Under the pieces are notes generated by a model. The model was not told where the DNA came from, ran no database searches, and saw only the letters and a list, made by a program, of their open reading frames with translations. From Melastoma dodecandrum (Eukaryota; Streptophyta; Magnoliopsida; Myrtales; Melastomataceae), in assembly GCA_029817715.1 (NCBI GenBank), contig JARUPY010000409.1, positions 372,001-436,000 of the forward strand: a stretch of 64,000 nucleotides of DNA. The letters run 5' to 3'. Numbering within the stretch: position 1 is the first letter of the stretch; each line of letters opens with the position of its first letter. A program made the translations under genes and the position numbers. This document shows positions 13,523-26,972 of the stretch, in pieces.

Positions 13523-15879
13523 AACTGGTTACCTTTGTTAGTCACGTTAACGCGTGCAACGAGTCACATTTGGGCAAAACCTTCTGGTCTGTGCTGTAAA
13601 GTTAGCTTTGGTGGAGAAACTTCTGGTTAGTGATGTAGAAGGCTGATCACGTATCACCTTCTGTAATCTCTATTACATTTTGTTTTAGTGATAACCATCC
13701 AAATTCTAGGTAAGAGTAGATGTAGTCAAATCTTGCCAAACCACTATAAATATCCTTGTGCCATACGAATCATTTCGATATTCGTTCATACATTTTGTCT
13801 TACATAAGCCTGTCCGCGAGGTTCTGTTTTACAGAAGCTTTCTTTCGCTTCGAGTTTGTTGAAAAGAAGTTAAAATCCTTAATTTGAATTTAACACTAAT
13901 TCACCTCCTTTTAGTGTAACAACATCCTACCCATAATTCGGACATGCACAATTACCAGTGTCGTGACTCATTGCACTTCCCACCTAGTGCCCAAAGTGGA
14001 ATTTTCAACTCTAGCGACTCCCACACAACATGTTCTATCGTCTTTCTAGGTGTTTGAGAATTTTGCACAGCTACCTTTTTCGCTTATGGGGAACTCTCAC
14101 TCTGACGGCGTTCTCAAGTCCTACTCTACCTGCATACACGTGACTTCTTGCGCACACCCGCAAATACGTGTCTATCTGCACAAACTCCGTCGGTTCGTGA
14201 CTTCCCACAATGAGACACAACATGAACGATTTCCTGTCGATGGGTTAGCAAATAATTACTACAATACATATTTGTATTCACTTAGCTTCCTGAAGACAAT
14301 TCCCCAACCACTCGTTGAATGCACCGGGGACACACAGTTCCTCTTAGGATGACCAAGGTAGCACAAAACCCTTGGCACTCTCAAACGCAGTTGTAAGAGA
14401 TAGGAACCAAGCGATCACTTAGCACTTTCCGTTCCTCGTCCAATCACACAGACACAACTCACACAGATGACTCTAATATGTGAGCTTCATCTCATTTTAT
14501 GGAAAAACCATTGTGGGAGTTGTACAAGTTCATTGGGACAATTCGATTGATTTGTTTCCTAAAGTATCAAATCACAGCGAATCACATGCGTCTTCGAAGA
14601 AGCTTCTCAATAGTCATTGTGCTTAAGAAGGAAGTAACAGCTGATCAAATTCATCTAAGCAGATAGCTCCTCACGGTCGTTGCGTCTAACAAGGAAAGTC
14701 CTTGAATGATAATTTCCTTAATTGGTTTATTCATTCGAATAAGATTATTAATACACTACTGGCAATTAGTGACACGCTTCTCATGTCATCGGCATAATCA
14801 AAGCTAACAAAGACATTCCTTTGATTGATATCACGGGGTTGTATGCAATAATGTTGAATTGGTGGTCCCATTATACATATCATCCCCATGCCTTATGTTC
14901 GAATGCTTGCAAATTATGCAATGTGATCCGTATACCTCGTCATGTCTTCTTTCTTTACTAAAAGATGCGCATGGAAATGAAATAATAGGACAAACGGCCG
15001 AACTAATCGAGTCACTAAATCATGGAAGTTCCCATTTTGGCATTGTGTCATCCGAAATGTTCAACGCCGGACAAATAATAAATGGAAAGAGGAACCATCA
15101 AAGAAGAAAAATAACAAAGAAACCCCTATTAAAGCTCCTATAAAGAAGCAATAATGTTAAAAGCATACCTAGGTGCAGTGAGGCATGGCCATTGCGCATC
15201 GCACCCGAGTGTTAGAGTGGCACACAAGAAGCGATACCAGGCACCGAACGCCAAAAAGCACCACGAAATGCGCAACGGTCGGACGCCCTTTCCCCTTTGC
15301 CAAAATAATGAAAACCCTCCCCCTATTTTGACCTAGGAGTTGTTTCTCCATCCCGGATACCTTCCCTCCTATACCAAACTCCCTTTCCTTCCTCCTCCTC
15401 CACCCAAACGTCATCCTTCTTCCGACTATTTATTGTGATTTGTTCTGATTCTTGGTGTCTGATTGTCTTTTTATTTAATGGTTTGATTGCTAGTGTATGA
15501 CAATCATGCCATATTTCATTCTATATTTGTATTGTGTTTTTAGTGTAACTAATCAAATATGCGGAAATTGATACCGTAGAGTACCATGGTGTCCGTGAAT
15601 AATGTTTTCTAGTCTCTTGTTTTCTTGATGATGATGACGAAGTCGTTGATTGCTGCATTGACAATTGGCTGACTAATATTAGGAATGGATTCTTTAGAAT
15701 ATTTCAAATCTTCCAGAAGAGACATGGGATGGAAGTACAACTATGTAAAGTATCCAAAATAGTTGAATGTCGTTATATGCAATTTATGTGTTATAACTCT
15801 AAAGGCGTATTTTTTTGGTGAATCAACATCAAATAGGATCCTTTAGGAATGCAAGATCATGTGTCAAATGTCCTAATAA
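13523..15879. other. Intergenic and repeat-derived DNA left of the hAT relic
   Basis: The stretch 13100-13990 looks like an old copia-type LTR, with a TATA-like box followed by the sequence ACACTAATTCACCTCC. Nothing coding is recognised at 14000-15150. GC-rich sequence around 15180-15290 (GCATGGCCATTGCGCATC) may mark the left end of the hAT element that follows. Confidence 0.3.
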
Positions 15880-17893
15880 GTGAGGGATGAGTTACAAAGC
15901 CATATGAACGAGGCAAAAAAAGCACAACTTGAAATGGTTGGCACTATACAATTAACAATTGATGACGACCTCCAGATAAAAGAGCGGGATTCTATTATTC
16001 ATTCGAAAAGAGTAGCATCATTTAGTGGGGAAGTGAATCAAAAAATAAGTGAGGGAAATGGTCCTATGGATCTATTCTTGATTGAGAAGGATAAGATGAG
16101 GCAGCGGAGTGTGGTGGATGCATGTGACAGAGAGACGCGAAACAGGACCATACAGAGCATTGTTAGATGGTTTTATTAGGTGAGACTTTCTTTTAATGCT
16201 GTGAATTTACTGACTTTTGGGAAAATGGTGGATGAAATTCAAAGATATGGTCCTAACTTGAAGCCACCGAGGTACCATAAGATGCGGGTCATGCTTCTCA
16301 AGAATAAGGTTGCTCACACGAAGGAATTGATGAAAGACCACATGGAGAATCGGTCTGAACAAGGTTATTCGATAATGTATGATGCAGGACAGACATAAGA
16401 GGTAAAACTTTGATCAATTTCTTAGTACATTCTTCAAAGGGCAGTATGTTTATTAAATCTGTCGATGGTTCCGCCTATTCGAAGATGGGAGAAAAGTTAT
16501 TTAAATTTCTTGATCAGTTTGTGGATGAGATTGGTGAGAAGAACCTTGTTCCAGTGATTATCAGCAATAGAAGTAATTATATATTGGCTGGTAAGACATG
16601 TTTTAAATTTTTATATCTTATATCATATTTAAATTTTTCCTATGGTAGCATTTTAGTTTTGTAATGAATATAAGAAAGTTGTTTCAGACGAAGAGAAATA
16701 ATTTGTACTGGACACATTGTGCCGTTCATTGTGTTGACTTGATGTTGAAAGACATCGGAAAGATTCCACGAGTGAAGAGGATTGTTGATCAAGCCATTTT
16801 CTTGGTAGAATTCATATATGATCATGACAATGTCTTAAATACCATGAGAACGTATGAAAAAAAATGTGTTGATCTGGCATGGTGCTACCAGATGTAAAAC
16901 GACGTTTGTCATATTGTAAAGGCTACATTTGTTGAAGATTAACTTAAGAAAGATGTTCGGATAATAGGTACTTTCCTCTTAGCTTTTTCAATTTACATGT
17001 TATGTTCAATCAATGCTAATGCTAATTGTTTAATCGGTAATTGATATACAATTTTCATGAGAATGGAAGGTAAACAAGTTATCCAAGATGGGTAAAGGGA
17101 AAAGGGCATTTCGAGTTGTGTACATGAGAGCTTTTTGAGATATGCACTCAAAGTGATGAGTCCACTGATGATGATTCTTCGGCTTGTGGATAATGAGAAG
17201 AAGCTAGTCATAGGATATATATAGGAGGCAATGGATATGACCAAAGAGACGATCCAAAAGTCACTCAATAGGAAGGAAGAAATGCATGTGGATGTCTTCA
17301 AAATGATTGATGATAGCTGAAATTGCCAGCTTCACCATTCTTTGCAGGTTGCGGGATATTACTTGAATCCGCCTTTTTGCAATCCAAACTCCATGTACCT
17401 TAGTGATTCAAAGTCATTAGTGGATTATATGATTGTGTAGAGAGGTTGAATCCATATATAGCTGTTCAAGATAAAATCATTGAAGAAATAGCATATTATT
17501 CGAGAAGCGTTGGAAATTTTGGAACACTATAAGCCAATCGAGCTAGGACTCAGAGCATATACTTTCTTCATAGCTATTTAAATTACATATTCAACGATAT
17601 TGCCATTAATGAATCATTAACGTATATAGTTTTCATGACAGTGGAACGGTGGGTTTTGTTTGGTGGTGATACCCCCACTCTTCCAAAATTTGCAATTCAA
17701 ATACTAAGTTTGACATGCAGTGCAACTGGTTGTGAGCGAAATTGGAGTACTTTTAACCATGTAAGCCCCTTCATCATGCCATTAACATGTATTATTTCTC
17801 ATTTGCTATTATGAGAAGATGAATCGACTTGAGCATCAAAGGTTACCGGACCTTGTCTATGTGAAGTATATAACTAGAAGAACATCAAAGTAA
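15880..17893 (+). pseudogene. hAT-family transposase relic (copy 1)
   Basis: Fragments in several frames follow the order of a plant hAT transposase. A DUF659-like region at about 16180-16600 includes YGPNLKPP, INFLVHSSKG and VDQFVDEIGEK-like stretches. A middle part at about 16700-16890 includes THCAVHCVDLMLKDIG. The C-terminal dimerisation region at about 17715-17880 includes CSATGCERNWS and NRLEHQRLPDLVYVKY. Stops and frame changes occur throughout, so it is inactive. Downstream at about 18330-18370 lies AGTGCGCCTTGCGCTTTACA, similar to terminal sequences of some plant hAT elements. It belongs to the same family as the relic at 54640-56880. Confidence 0.85.
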
Positions 17894-18488
17894 TATATGA
17901 TGCATGAGATAGTATTGATCCTCTTTGCATGGATAACATTCATTGTTGTAATGAATGGCTAGTTTGTGAGATTGTTGTAACGAATGGCTACTAGACGAGG
18001 AGAGAGCATCCAATGTTGATCAAATTATGAGTAACACCCAGGTTTCAAGTTTTGAGAGTGTTTGATAATGTTGAAGTCCATAAGGACGTCGAGGAAGAGA
18101 TTGAAGGATATATGGATGAAGATAACACTTTGAAATTGTTGATATGAAGATGAGAAGATGACAATGACATAGATTTTGGTGATTAGATTGTTATGTTTTC
18201 ATGTCCTTTTATTATAAACTTACTTACACATTGGTGACATTTTAGAAGTTTAGTTTCATGGCATTGAGATGCAATGTTAAACTTTGCTTTCATGGCATTT
18301 AAAAACTTTAGTTTCCCTTTAACATTGGCGTCTTCCTGTCAAAAAGTGCGCCTTGCGCTTTACACTTAAAGTAATTTGGGATGATTGCATTTCGGATGCG
18401 CCGTGATGTTGGCATCACTCAATAAAGACAATGCCAATCTTACACTAAAGTGAATTCTAAGATTTCCCAAAGTGATGTTGTTTCCTCC

Positions 18489-19066
18489 ATGGTTCCCCCT
18501 TTTCTTCTGCTGTTCCCGCTCCTCATCAACTTTGTGGTATTTGCGTTCGTCGACGGTGTTATTCCCCATGGCGACGAATGTAAGATATCATATTGTGAGT
18601 AATGGAACTGATTATGACGTATGTGTGTGCATATGTAAACTTTGATTCAACAAAATTCAGGCCTACTTAGTTTACATGGACGACAAGGGCGACCGAGATG
18701 AGGACTTGGTACCATTAAGGCACATGGACATACTTCGAGCAGTCGTCGGGTGGACTGGCGATCGTATTCTCTGTTGATATTAAATGAATTTCACTGACAA
18801 GATCATTAGTCGTCAAAGTTGTTCGTGACCAAATGTCGTTGGGGATTTTTAGGGGCGAGGATGCTGGGTTGGATTTGCGACCATGTTAATGGATGAAGAA
18901 GCTCAGCGGATGACCGATTAGGACTTGCTCCTCTTGTCCTTTCCTTGATAACTAAACAACCGCAGTAAAATTGTTTTCCATCATCCGCACGACAAGGTCA
19001 TGGGATTTCATTGGAATGCAGCTAGGAATGCAGTGGAGTCAACAAGCCTTTATGTCCACTTTCACT
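18489..19066 (+). pseudogene. Subtilisin-like serine protease (subtilase) pseudogene, N-terminal part
   Basis: An ATG at 18489 opens a hydrophobic, signal-peptide-like stretch (MVPPFLLLFPLLINFVVFAF) that ends at a good donor (GT at 18580). The next exon starts after the acceptor at 18660 with AYLVYMDDKGD, typical of the inhibitor I9 propeptide of plant subtilases. Further on, DEEAQRMTD and a stretch corresponding to the family's VFPN...TTRSWDF segment (18880-19010) are visible with stops and frame changes. The exon junction does not keep the signal-peptide frame. The family normally has about 700-780 residues; the catalytic Asp and His regions are not found here. Confidence 0.75.
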
Positions 19067-20993
19067 TTGATTTATTCATAATTTTATGTTTTGAATTTCC
19101 TTCATTGGAAGCCGTCTCGATCGAGTTTTTGCATGTCAAAAGCCGATAACACCTGTAACAACTTCAGAATCAACTCACCCGCTTCAACTTTGTCAATTTC
19201 GACTACTCCTCTTCGACTATCCCAACACCGACTATAGCAGTTTAGTAATCGAATGGGATGGTCGAATTTGCATCTTTTGCATAACATATCGACTTTATTC
19301 ACGTCTTTTCGACCACATGCCCATTTACTCTAGAATTATTTCTTCGAACATCGTACTCCGTTCATTTCCTCACGTTCGTATGGACTTGGTTACATGGAAT
19401 AAGGAATTATTTATCGTTGCCCCTTCCCCAGTATTGAAGCTTCTTCACTACACTTGGGAAGGAGTCTCCGAAGACGGTGCTCAAGATAGGATGGCGCTCA
19501 GGGATACTGCGAAGGAAATGCTTTACTAGAGCGGCTCCAACCGATGAAAAGCCATCTCCGTTGGGCCTAAAGTACAAAGGGGAGGTGTGGGCCTCCTTGA
19601 ACCATTCTATCTCACTTGTTGGCTGCGAGCCCAAATATATATACCCGCAGTCACCTTACTTTCATGAACCCTCTGATCTAAATACTTATGTGTTGTGGTG
19701 CATGTTGTTATGATCATGTTTATGCCACATGTGTGTTGCCAATCAAATAAGCATGAGTTCAGGCCCAAAAACTCGAATTGATTCTCACGCCCGTAAAACA
19801 CTAATACGAGTGCGGCCTTATTTCTGAATGAGGTCCAACATCCATTAATCAGAGACAAACTATTTTTAAGCAAACATCACCTCTTCGCTTGTAAAGATGA
19901 AATAGTTAATAAATGGTAATCATTGAACTAATTGTTTTTTTTTTTCACTTAAAGAATTTTATAAAAATAAGTCGGTGGCGACTTTATAATAACTTACTTA
20001 GGTAAAGAAGCACCAACAATCATTTTTAAGAACCATCGTGGATGGGTGAAGGCAGCATGGGCCGCTCCCGATCCTCTCAAATTTTTCCTTTCACGGATCA
20101 TGCTAAGGTTTTTGGTCGTTGCCTTTGACTCTTTCATAGGGAATTAGTGACGATTAAAGGAGGGCCCGAACATGCCCAATTAGGAAACTAGAAAGAATCC
20201 AGTCTGGTCTCTTCCACAATACCCCGATGCCCAAGTCAAGATATCGACTGACGGATACCTAAAGAGAGTGAACTTTGAATACTCGTGTTGTTCGATCCGT
20301 CGTCGCGCGCCGCAAGTTCATATAAAAGCTCGTACACGTTTGAATATATCTCAATTGAGTTTTAAATATACGTTGGAATTAGTTGAGTGAAGTTTTATAA
20401 TATTAAATATTAATATTATTTTATTTTATTGTATTTTATTTTATTATTTGAATTAACGTGATAAGAAAACTCACGCTATCAAAACGGAAAAATGAAAGTT
20501 GTTAAAAAAATAGAGAAATCGGCCGTATAAAGAATAGGGTACTCTTCGGCGGAGAGAAAATATAGAAGTTCCCTATAAATATTGACAAAGAACTTCGAGC
20601 GCTAGGACCAAAAAAGAGCTCGAAGTGTTTGTGATTCATGTATGTGACTCACTTTTAAAGGAGTCAGATCGAAATTCTTAAAGACGGTAACGTTTAACCA
20701 TACGGAAATGTTTATTTATCGTGTTTTATTATTCGATGGATACATATTGCATTATTTTGGATAGTTTTTACAAAACAAGATTCCGCTGTATTCCATGGAA
20801 ACCTTCCGGACTGATCATGAAAGAGCTAAGTACCGAAGATCGTTCTCTTTTGCTGACGGTAGGAAGTATCGGTAAACACGGTTACGTCGATGTCGAAGTC
20901 ATATCCCAACATTTGCGGCGGTAGTGCCCCAGATGCTTCCAAGGGTGCAACTTCGACCACGTCGAGGTACTCCTTAGACCGAATTGTAGGGTC
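19067..20993. other. Insertion-derived DNA inside the subtilase pseudogene
   Basis: The subtilase similarity stops at about 19066 and resumes near 21060. Between them lies dispersed repeat copy B (19566-20315) and AT-rich DNA (20340-20720). The stretch 20760-20990 may hold degraded subtilase sequence, but I could not align it. The minus-strand frame at 19102-19302 is unrecognised. Confidence 0.4.
19566..20315 (+). repeat. Dispersed repeat, copy B
   Basis: This is the diverged second copy of 12425-13125 in the same orientation, with AATAAGTCGGTGGCGACT conserved. Because the subtilase N-terminal exons lie between the two copies, they are probably separate insertions rather than the two ends of one element. 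Confidence 0.6.
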
Positions 20994-21603
20994 ATGGTCA
21001 TCCAAGACACTTTGCTGGCGACATTTTCTGGCTTTTCATATCTCAAAACCAAGTATTGCGGTACAAACTCGTTGGATAGCATAGTTGTGTACAATGAAGT
21101 CTCTTCTGCGGAAGGTTCTCTCAATGTTGGTGCCATGGGAACAGTAATGCCGGATTCTTATTACAAGGACAGTGCTTACAACTATCCGTTACCTGTGCCC
21201 TACTTGTCCTCGCAAAATGGAACGGAAGACATCGAGTACATATATTCCACAAGGTATTAGTTTTAGAACCTTAGTTATATCATTGCTCTTACATGAATAT
21301 AGAAGGCTGATCCGGTTGCTCTTCAGAAAGGTGGCTTCCATATCCAAGAGTATGCATGGCCGAGACATGAATGCTCCTTTAGTAGTATACTTATCGTTTA
21401 GAGGTCCTAGTAACATCACAAGCGATATCTTGAAGGTCAAAGCTCTACTTCAGAGCAAATTATGTTTCTTGAATTTTAGGATACATGAGAAAAATTATTG
21501 CAGCCCGACAGAGTCGCCCCTGGGGTCGATATGTTAGTTGCATGGTCGCAAGCTGCTTGAGTTACTAGAGTGACATGCAATGATCATGTGAATCACCAAC
21601 AAA
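20994..21603 (+). pseudogene. Subtilase pseudogene, middle part
   Basis: Plus-strand segments match the central part of plant subtilases: VVYNEVSSAEGSLNVGAMG and PDSYYKDSAYNYPLPVPYL (the PA-domain region), then LSFRGPSNITSDILK and PDRVAPGVDMLVAWS, the block just before the catalytic GTS motif. Frame changes occur between the blocks. The copia element begins at 21604, so the gene is cut right after this conserved block. The catalytic Ser segment is not found on either side. Confidence 0.8.
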
Positions 21604-22558
21604 TGTTGGGAGATCTTGATAACGAACGGTGGGAAAGCTTCAATTTCTGTCAACGACAGATAAATTGTAAGGATGCAAATAACACTGATGGCCTTAACTT
21701 CACCGCGCGTGAGACACTCTCTTTAAGAAATTATTTGTCCCCACTATAAAGTTGCAGATGGAAAGTTGTATACAAATATCCCTCCAGGAGTAATGAAGAA
21801 AAGAACAAACACATCGATCCTGTAAGACCAAATGTTCCAACAAGAAATCTCAAAGGGAAATGGTTATTGGAGATTTTGGAGTTGTGTTGACCACTATTCT
21901 TGTCCACACACTTGTTTATTGTGTATATATAGGTTAGTAGTAGTTTCAAGCTACCATTGAAGCAAAGAGACATGACCGTCCGGTAATTAGAAACCGCTAA
22001 CTGACCATTATACATGAGGAGATGCGACCCTTCATCACTAACGTATGTAACCTTTCATTATAAGAGACAACTCTTCATGAAAGAATGTGTCACAAACGAC
22101 GGTTGTGACTCGTGCACCGTCAAAACAAACATTACGATGACCAGGTGTATATAATGTTTCACTTTTTAAGTGATACAACCCTTCACAGAAAACATTTTCG
22201 CCGCTCATATTTTCCTCCTCAAAACGTTGATGGATGCATCTGTCCGATTCGACGGATGCGTCCGTCGCCTGTCGGATAGCTCGGATGCATCCGTCAGGCA
22301 TAAGGATGCGTCTATCCCTTGTTAGATATCTCGGAGGGATCCGTCGGATCAGACGGATGCATCCATCCTTAATAAGATATCTTGGATCCATCCTTCGGAT
22401 CAGACGGATGCATCCATCCTTAGTAAGATATCTTGGATCAATCCGTCGGATCAGACGGATGCATCCATTGCTGTTATGTTCAACAATTTCGAACATTTCA
22501 ATATCCGGTAACAACTCCAATTCATTCAATGGTGTGATCTACATCAATATGTATAACA
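21604..22558 (-). repeat. 3' LTR of the copia element
   Basis: On the plus strand this runs from TGTTGGGAGA to TGTATAACA, so read on the minus strand it also has TG...CA ends. It aligns with 26973-27830 and is about 100 bp longer, largely from extra units in its tandem array (22226-22470). Confidence 0.88.
22226..22470. repeat. ~51-bp tandem array with palindromic GGATGCATCC cores
   Basis: About four units of 50-51 bp share CGGATGCATCCATCC, a GATATCT block and CGGATCAGA. The core ACGGATGCATCCGT-type sequence is an inverted repeat on itself. The homologous array in the other LTR (about 27575-27745) has fewer and more diverged units. Confidence 0.75.
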
Positions 22559-23459
22559 ATCCCGCACTTAGATCACACAGTTGAGAAACATCCAAATCCG
22601 ACAATACTCTATATTCAAGATAGTGCCATTATAGATTAAGCTATCGATTAGTGCAGATGTCTCAAAGTTTCAACGAAATCTTTGGTGTCCGCAGATTAAA
22701 ACTCGATATCATATGTCAAAACTGGAAACACTGCACGTAGAGCATCATCCCAATCCCCGAAGAGATTTCTATGTACACAACACGTTTCTGGCCTTGTGTT
22801 CTATCCTGGTTTCGTGAACAGTTACAAAAGTGAAAAACCCAAAACACTTTTGCTTGAAGCGGAACCACCTTGGATGCTCATATAGGCATGGTTCCCTTTC
22901 TTCCTGCCTCCGTTGTAATAGGCAACGAAATTTGAACCTTGTTAAGAGTATATACTCATCCACTATTCACAACGGTATGCACTAGAATCCGGAATGGAAG
23001 TAACCCAAGCGGTCAACCTAGTGTCTCCAGTCACGTATCGATAACTTGTTTTTACCTATTAAACCTATAGGACAGCGGTAGAACTGAGTAGAGGTTAGGT
23101 TCCTATCACCGGTGACTCATGTGGGTTTTAACCCCATTCCTAGAGAAGTCGAATCAACAAGGTCTCTACTTCGACCTTTTGTCAACGGATCCGCTAGTTT
23201 TTTACACGACTTCACATATATGATGATTATTACACCATCATCCAATAGTTGCCTAATATACGAGTGTCGCAGACTAATGTATCTAGATTCCCATTGTATA
23301 TATTACTCAATGCTCTAAACATCGTCGGTTCACTATCACAGTACAAAGAGATGGCTGAAATCGCTTGTGGCCACGACACTATTTCTAATAACAAATTCCT
23401 CAGTCATTTCGTGCCCATAGAAGTCACGGCAACAAACTCCGACTCCATTGTGGAGTGAG

Positions 23460-25968
23460 TTATACAACTTTATTTATTTAACGCCCAAGAAACCGCACCA
23501 TCTCCTAGTGTAAACACATATCCAGAGGTCGACTTATGATCGCATATACTGATAATCCAATTAGCATCCAAGTATCCCTCTAAAATCGCTGGATATCCTT
23601 CATAATGTAATCCCATGTCCTATGTCCTCTTTAGCTATCCAAATACTCTCCTTATTGCCTTCTAATGTGAGGCTCTGGGATTACTCGTATATCTTTATAT
23701 TTTTCATATCGCAATTGATATATCCGGTCTTGTTCAATTCCTACGTACATTAGACTTCCAATTGCACTTGCATACTCTAATTGTTCAATGGCCCGGCCGA
23801 AATTTCTTTCGAGTTTAATTGATGCATCATAAGGACCGTTCACTTCCTTAAAGTTTAGATAACCAAACTTTGAGTTGATTTTGTCAATATAGTGGGCTTG
23901 ACTAAGAGTATAACTTCCACTAATTTTGCGAACCTTGATTCCAAGAATCGTATCAACCTCATTCAAATCTTTCATTTTGAAACTCGAAGTAAGTACCTTT
24001 TGGTCACTTATATGTCCTTCATATTAGTCCCAACGATCATCATATCGTCGACATAAAGGCATATAATCATTCTGTATTCATCCGTGAGTTTTTGAGTAAA
24101 TACACTATCTGCACCATTATGCGTAAAGCCATTACTCAACACCGCACTATCGAACTTTTCATGTCATTGTTTCGGCGTTTGCTTTAAGCCATATAAAGAC
24201 TTAACAAGCCGACAAACTTTCTTTTCATTTCTAGGGAGTACGAACCCTTCAGGTTGTTCCATATACACCTTTTCATCTAAATCTCCATTTAGGAAAGCCG
24301 TCTTTACATCCATTTGATGGACATGTAATTTATAAATTGACGCAAGTTCTAAGAGCACTCTAATGGATGTTATTCACGCAATCGGAGCATATGTATCGAA
24401 ATAATCTACACCCTCATTTTGTTTGAAACCTTTTGCCACCAATCTTGCCTTAAAGGTTTGTATTGACCCATCGACATTGTATTTTTCTTAAATACCCATT
24501 TGTTCCCTATTGCTTTGGCATCAGGAGGCAAATCTACAAGAACCCAAGTATTGTTATATAACAAGGAATCCATCTCTTAATTTATTGCCTCCTTTCAAAA
24601 TGACACATCTCTAGATGATATCGCTTTCACCTACGTCTTCGGATCATCCTCGATGTTACATAACATGGGTATTTTATTTATGACTTCTGTCCTACTTCCT
24701 TCTACGAGGAAAAACATAAACCCTGGGTGTAACGATTTTTCTATCTGGGCTCTCTTACTTTTTCTTGGTTCAAGAGGAAGTTCGACCGCTTTCCTTGTCT
24801 CATCTATCAAGCCCCCTTGGCTACTTTCACATGCTTCCTTTTCCGTTGAGTCATATACAAATTTATCTTCCATAATCTCAACATCTCTTGATTCGACAAT
24901 GACAGTTGAATCCAAATCCAAAAGACGATACGTTTTTTAATTTTCTGCATATCCAACTAATACACTTTTAAGTGCTCTTTCTCCAAGTTTAACTCGTTTC
25001 GGATATGGCACTCTATAAATTGCCAAACAACCCCAACCTTTAAGATAACTCAAGTTTCGTATCCGTCCTTTCCATATCTCATATGGAGACTTCTTAGTCC
25101 TTTTCGAAGTAAATCTATTGTGGATATGACATGCTGCTAGAAGCGCTTCACCCCATAGATTCATTATTAACCTCGCATTTAATAACATAACATTAACCAT
25201 GTCAACCAATGTCCGGTTCTTTCACTCCGTCAAACCATTTTACTGTGGCTTATACGGCGCACTCGATTGGTGTATAATTCAATTTTCTTCGCAAAATAAA
25301 GAAAATTCCTGGGAGAAATACACTCCTCCACAATCACTCCTTAGAGCTTTAATATTTCTTCCTAGTTGATTCTCAACTAAGGCTATGAATGCCTTGAATT
25401 TCTCAAAGGCCTCATCTTCGTGTACACATAAGTATAACAAGAGTAATCATTAATAAAAGTAATAAAATATCGATTATCAACTCTCGTAAGAACACCGTTA
25501 TGAGATCAAACAATTTCGAATTTCTTTCAACATTAGGAAAAACCTTCTTGTTCACTTTTGCTTGAACACATACTTCGCACTTTTCATTATCAAAATTCTT
25601 GCATGAGAAAAACCATTCTTTGCCATAAATTTTAACGAAGTTTTACCAATATGACCAAGTCTCGCATGCCATAAAGTAGAATCAACATCAACGATATAGG
25701 TAAAAACATTAATCTTATTCAAACTGAGTTTGTACATCTCATAACTTATGCAACCCTTTCCCACAAACACAATACTCTTGGAAATGATTATTTTGTCAAA
25801 CTCAATTACAGCCTTAGCACCCCTTCTACATAACAAAATAGCCGACACAAGATTCTTTCGAATTTCAGGCACATGAACTACGTTAACAAGTAGCATTTTC
25901 TTCTCTGAAGTGAAATAAAGTTCAACAGTTCCATTGCCAAAGACCTTTGTCGGGACATTATTGCCCAT
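23460..25968 (-). pseudogene. Copia pol relic
   Basis: Minus-strand fragments in order are: STLWHARLGHIGKTS (GAG-pre-integrase, about 25650); a broken integrase core; the integrase C-terminal part with LWGEALLAACHIHNR and RTKKSPYEIW (24937-25209); reverse transcriptase with HQMDVKTAFLNGDLDE and CRLVKSLYGLKQ (24164-24358); LSQAHYIDKI and ASAIGSLMYV (23652-23975); and an RNase H piece ending [14 protein letters not shown] (about 23490). Frameshifts and stops separate all of these, so no functional polyprotein is possible. Confidence 0.88.
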
Positions 25969-26052
25969 GAGGACTTCTTGTCCAACAATCTCCTTATAGT
26001 ACTTGAATAGTGCCTTGTCATGACAAACATGTACCGTTGCTCCCGAATCGTA

Positions 26053-26902
26053 TCACCAATCAGCTGATTTAGTTGTAGTTGCCATGTGGACCTCCATGAC
26101 CATATCTATTTTCAAGTTGTTCACCATTGCGACAATTTCATCAATGTTGTCCACATGATTCGCGTGCTTTATGTCGTGCCTTTTTATTTTCTTCATGAAT
26201 CGACAATCTCTTTTGAAATGACCATTTTTGCCACAATGAAAGCAAACTTTATCCTTCCTTGGATTCATGTCATCATGTTTCCTCTTCTTCCCTACAAATA
26301 CACCCTTTTTCTCAATGTTATTGACATTGGATCCCGGAAACTTACCATTTTCGTCTCTATATCGGGACTCCTCCTCGATCAGAATGTACTTCTCGATTTC
26401 CTCAAGATTATACATCTCTCTATAGTTAAGTAACTTCTTCCGGTATCCTCTCCAACTTGGAGGTAATCTGGAGATTATAACTCCCACCACAAATGAGTCC
26501 GGAAGTTCAACCTTCAAGTTCTTTAACTTGGAAACCATAAATAAACAAGTTGTGCAATTGACTTATGATGGGGATATCATCGTTCATTTAAACTCATCAA
26601 ACTTTGATATTAGAACTTTGATGACGAGCCTCGAGAGTTCTCCATATTTCTTGTAGGGATTCTAGTGGGGATACAAGATCGTAGAATTTATCCGAGAGAG
26701 AATTGAAGATGTGGACGCGACAAAGCACTTCGCCATCCTTTTGTTTCTTCCGTTCAGCAACGAGCGCAGGGTCGTCATTATTCAATGATGAGGTGTCTGA
26801 CGTCACTTCCAACTCAAGCATGTAAACAATCTTCAGCACCGTCAACAAGAACATCATCTTGTCCTTCCATCGCATGTAATTGGTGCCGTCAAACCGGTCC
26901 AA
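26053..26902 (-). pseudogene. Copia gag relic with zinc knuckle
   Basis: Two adjacent minus-strand frames make up the gag part. The first, 26597-26902, begins MDRFDGTNYMRWKDKMMFLL, typical of copia gag. The second, 26053-26538, contains SRLPPSWRGYRKKL and the CCHC zinc knuckle CFHCGKNGHFKRDC at about 26200-26245. A frame change separates them. Confidence 0.88.
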
Positions 26903-26972
26903 TTTGGTTTAGTCGGAGTGCACCATTTTCATAGTAGTATCGGAGGATGAAACCACGATAAATCCTTAAAAT

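Noticed and set aside
22038..22529. 163-codon minus-strand frame with repeated CIRLIRR segments
   Set aside because: It is the translation of the tandem array inside the copia LTR, not a repeat protein.
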